Assembly: GCF_002210435.1 (NCBI RefSeq)
Contig: NZ_MZMV01000004.1
Location: 62,001-126,000, forward strand
Direction: 5' to 3'
Source: Micromonospora wenchangensis
GTDB taxonomy: Bacteria; Actinomycetota; Actinomycetes; Mycobacteriales; Micromonosporaceae
DNA: 64,000 nucleotides
The number at the start of each line of letters is the position of its first letter. The stretch's first letter is position 1. Made by a program: the position numbers and the translations under genes. The notes beneath the pieces were generated by a model, which was given only the letters and a program-made list of their open reading frames with translations, did no database searches and was not told where the DNA came from. This document shows positions 61,620 through 64,000 of the stretch, one piece after another.

Positions 61620-62830
61620 TGCGAGTCGATCTCGCCGCGCTCGGATCGTCGGAACTCTACGACGAGTCGCGGTATTCGGACCAGGGCATGCACGCGGTGT
61701 GGCGGGAGATGCGCGCGCGTGGTGGCCTCCATCGTCAGGTCACCACCGATGGTCAGGAGTTCTTCGCGGCGGTGCGGCACGCCGACGTCCGGGAGGTGCT
61801 GGGCAACCACACGGCGTTCTCCTCGGCGTACAGCACCATGCTCAGCGTGCGTGGCGACGGGGACGCCGCAGCCGGGGCGGCGATCCATCTCACCGACCCG
61901 CCGGTGCACTCCGAACTCAAGCGCATCTTCACCCCGCTGATGACGGTGCCGGCGACGCAGCGGCTCGCGCAGGGGATCGAGGGGCGCATGCGCGAGTTGT
62001 TCGACACCATCCGGGGTCGTGAATCGTTCGACTTCTGCGCGGAGATGGTCACCCTGCCGATGACGATCACCGGGGCGCTGATGGGCATTCCCAGCAGTGA
62101 GTGGCCGGTCACCGGCCGGGCCACCGTGCGTGCGATGGGCGGAACGGACGCCGCCGAGTCGGACCGCCAGCGTCGGGTCGGCCTCTTCGAGGCGCACACG
62201 ACGATCATGACGGTGCTCGGGGAGGTCCTGGAAGACCCTCCGGCGGGTGACTCGGTGATCGGCCGGTGCCCACGGACCGCGGAAGTGCTCAACGACCCGG
62301 ACCGGGACGTCGCGTTGCTGAACGCCTACGCATTCCTGATGGGGGCGAATCCGACCGTACCCCAGACGATCAATCAGATGCTGATCCTGCTGGCCGGCGA
62401 CGACGACCTGTGGTCGTGGTTCACCCGCCAGGAACGCACGGATCAGAAGTTCGTCGACGAGGCCCTGCGGTGGGCCAGCCCGGTCAACCACGTGCTGCGG
62501 CGTACGACCGCCGAGCTGACGCTCGACGGAACCGAGATCGCGGCCGGGTCGTTGGTCACCGCGTGGCTCGCCTCGGCCAACCGCGACGAGGAGGTGTTCC
62601 CGCAGCCGTTCCGGTTCGTCCCTGACCGTTCCCCGAACCAGCACACCGCGTTCGGGTTCGGCGTCCACCGGTGTATCGGCCAGCATGTGGCCGTCGCCGG
62701 AATGAAAACGTTCTTCGATCTCTGGCGCGAGAGCGTCCGATCCGTTTCCCTTGCTGGTGAGCCCAGGCATCTCGTGTCGAACTTCCTGAACGGCGTCGTG
62801 AGCCTGCCGCTCTCGGTCAACTGGAGATAG
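61619..62830 (+). CDS. Cytochrome P450
   Basis: This 403-aa P450 has the heme-binding loop FGFGVHRCIGQ (Cys about 352), K-helix EALR in FVDEALRWASPVNHVLRR (ExxR), and the meander FRFVPDRSPNQH. The I-helix reads FLMGANPTVPQTIN, lacking the usual acidic-Thr pair (AGxD/ETT), so oxygen activation may depend on substrate groups, as in some P450s acting on carrier-bound amino acids. ATG 61619 overlaps the dehydrogenase stop. It is likely a tailoring enzyme that hydroxylates or desaturates a peptide intermediate. Confidence 0.85.
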   Translation: MRVDLAALGSSELYDESRYSDQGMHAVWREMRARGGLHRQVTTDGQEFFAAVRHADVREVLGNHTAFSSAYSTMLSVRGDGDAAAGAAIHLTDPPVHSELKRIFTPLMTVPATQRLAQGIEGRMRELFDTIRGRESFDFCAEMVTLPMTITGALMGIPSSEWPVTGRATVRAMGGTDAAESDRQRRVGLFEAHTTIMTVLGEVLEDPPAGDSVIGRCPRTAEVLNDPDRDVALLNAYAFLMGANPTVPQTINQMLILLAGDDDLWSWFTRQERTDQKFVDEALRWASPVNHVLRRTTAELTLDGTEIAAGSLVTAWLASANRDEEVFPQPFRFVPDRSPNQHTAFGFGVHRCIGQHVAVAGMKTFFDLWRESVRSVSLAGEPRHLVSNFLNGVVSLPLSVNWR

Positions 62831-62860
62831 GCGGCGACCACGCCGCGGAGAGAAGGACGT

Positions 62861-63439
62861 GTGAGTGACCTGGTGGCATCCGTGGTCGGTCCGGACGACT
62901 GGCCGAGGGTCGACCCGTTCTTCGGCCCGAATGGGCTCGTCGAACACTGCTTCTGCCAGTACTTCCGACTGGAGCGGAAGGACTACTCGGCATGCCGTTC
63001 CACGGCGCGACGGGACCGTCTCGCCGAGCTGATCACCACCGGCGAGCGGGTCGGGGTCCTCGGTGCGATCGACGAGGTACCGGTGGGCTGGATCGGGGTC
63101 GGTCCCCGCCTGGGCTTCGCGCGGCTGCGCACCTCCCGTGCGGCGAAGTTGCTCCCCGGGGACGACCCGACGCGCATCTGGTCCATCGTCTGCGTCTACC
63201 TGGCTCGTGAGCAGCGGCACCAGGGCCTGCTCCGAGTGCTGATCAACCGGGCCGTGGAATGGGCCCGGGACGAAAAGGCCGACCTGATCGAGGCCTATCC
63301 CGAGGACGACCGGGATCCGGCGACCCGAATCGACCGGCGCAGCTTCCGCGGCCGGGTCACCACGTTCGAGGCCTGCGGATTCACGGTGGTCGAGCCCAGG
63401 CTGAAACACCGGGCGCTGATCCGCAAGGACCTTCGATAA
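62861..63439 (+). CDS. GNAT-family N-acetyltransferase
   Basis: This 192-aa protein has GNAT motif A in IWSIVCVYLAREQRHQGLLR (RHQGL acetyl-CoA loop about residue 115), followed by LLRVLINRAVEWARDEKADL, and motif B near FRGRVTTFEACGFTVVEPR. GTG 62861 follows AGAAGGACGT. It could acetylate an amine of the product, either as a tailoring step or to protect the producer by masking a reactive compound. Substrate not determinable. Confidence 0.8.
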   Translation: MSDLVASVVGPDDWPRVDPFFGPNGLVEHCFCQYFRLERKDYSACRSTARRDRLAELITTGERVGVLGAIDEVPVGWIGVGPRLGFARLRTSRAAKLLPGDDPTRIWSIVCVYLAREQRHQGLLRVLINRAVEWARDEKADLIEAYPEDDRDPATRIDRRSFRGRVTTFEACGFTVVEPRLKHRALIRKDLR

Positions 63440-63456
63440 CCTGTTGAGGAGTGCAC

Positions 63457-64000
63457 ATGGGCTTGGGGCGTAGTTTCAACCGCCTGTGGTTGTCGCAGGG
63501 CCTGTCGAACACGGCCGACGGCCTGGTGTCGGCGGCCATGCCGCTGCTCGCCGTGGCGATCACCCGCGACCCGCTGCTGATCGGCGGGATGACCGTGGCG
63601 AACTTCCTGCCGTGGCTGCTGTTCACCCTGCCGTCCGGTGAGCTCGCCGACCGCATCGACCGACGCCTCATCATGGTCGCCGGCAACGTGTTCCGTGCGG
63701 TCGCGTTCGGTCTGCTCGTCCTGACGCTGCTCGCCCACCTGCACAGCATCGCCATCCTCTATCTGGCGGTGTTCCTCTCCGGTGCGGCCGAGACGATGGT
63801 CGACAACGCGGCGCTGACGGTTCCGCCGCGCCTGGTCGAACGCAAGGACCTTGAGCGGGCGAACGGACGCCTGTTCGCCGTCCAGTCGGCCATCAACACG
63901 TTCGTCGGTCCGCCGGTGGGCGCCGTGCTGTTCTCGGTGGCAGCTTGGCTGGTCTTCGCCACCGGTGCCGGGTTGTTCGCGATCGCCGCGCTGGCCCTGA
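63457..64000 (+). CDS. Major facilitator superfamily transporter, N-terminal part (runs off window)
   Basis: ATG 63457 opens a frame of 181 codons to the window edge. It has at least five hydrophobic segments and the MFS loop 2-3 motif ELADRIDRRLIMVAGN. NRLWLSQGLSNTADGL near the N-terminus is typical of drug-efflux-type MFS proteins in actinomycetes. As the last visible gene of the forward operon it is probably the product exporter and a self-resistance element. Confidence 0.8.
   Translation, partial: MGLGRSFNRLWLSQGLSNTADGLVSAAMPLLAVAITRDPLLIGGMTVANFLPWLLFTLPSGELADRIDRRLIMVAGNVFRAVAFGLLVLTLLAHLHSIAILYLAVFLSGAAETMVDNAALTVPPRLVERKDLERANGRLFAVQSAINTFVGPPVGAVLFSVAAWLVFATGAGLFAIAALAL

Overview
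The window is very GC-rich, densely coded actinomycete DNA. CBM2-tailed secreted enzymes with Pro/Thr linkers, frequent GTG starts, 4-bp ATGA/GTGA gene overlaps and a TioE-type MerR regulator fit Micromonosporaceae, most likely Micromonospora or a relative. This is inferred from gene content; no rRNA or other phylogenetic marker is present. No tRNA, rRNA, CRISPR array or intact insertion sequence was seen.

Region 1 (1-19123) is a set of secreted polymer-degrading proteins. It holds a Cip1-like jelly-roll protein, an S1 protease-CBM2, a GH10 xylanase-CBM2, a CE4 deacetylase-CBM2, a PETase/cutinase-type polyester hydrolase carrying a ricin-type lectin domain, and a FnIII-FnIII-CBM2 protein. Several end in strong hairpin terminators. 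Inserted in it (5681-11572) is a compact RiPP cluster: a LuxR regulator, a 57-aa precursor with a double-Gly leader and an Asp/Thr-rich tail, an MvdD-like ATP-grasp ligase, a PpiC-like maturation protein and a C39-peptidase ABC exporter. This looks like a graspetide-type system. A tandem-duplicated LtrA membrane protein follows.

Region 2 (19340-26597) is a signalling or conflict locus. A TerY-like vWA protein, a PP2C phosphatase and a membrane-anchored kinase form an overlapping triad. Beside it are two small unknown genes and a large TPR-CHAT protease.

Region 3 (26600-35100) is accessory. It has a YtrA-type GntR/ABC operon behind a striking 48-bp palindrome that contains its ribosome binding site, a GT39-like membrane glycosyltransferase, a nucleotidyltransferase, an erythromycin-esterase/DUF6194 fusion divergent from a TioE-family regulator, and several decayed gene fragments.

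Region 4 (35100 to beyond 64000) is a large biosynthetic cluster and the main discovery. Two divergent transcription units carry a complete LysW amino-group-carrier pathway (LysW, LysX, LysZ, LysY, LysK), a split transketolase, an aminotransferase, a sulfotransferase, a BtrH-like protein and its overlapping partner. This is the gene logic used for the azabicyclic (aziridine) amino acid of vazabitide A, ficellomycin and azinomycin. These genes sit with three NRPS proteins (one with a valine-like A-domain code), an MbtH protein, a P450, a GNAT and an MFS transporter. Two architectures stand out. One NRPS ends in a LanB-type, tRNA-dependent glutamylation/PEARL-like domain. The other is a thioesterase fused to two acyl-CoA-dehydrogenase-like regions. 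The product is probably a new azabicycle-containing, possibly dehydro- or tRNA-tailored, short peptide.
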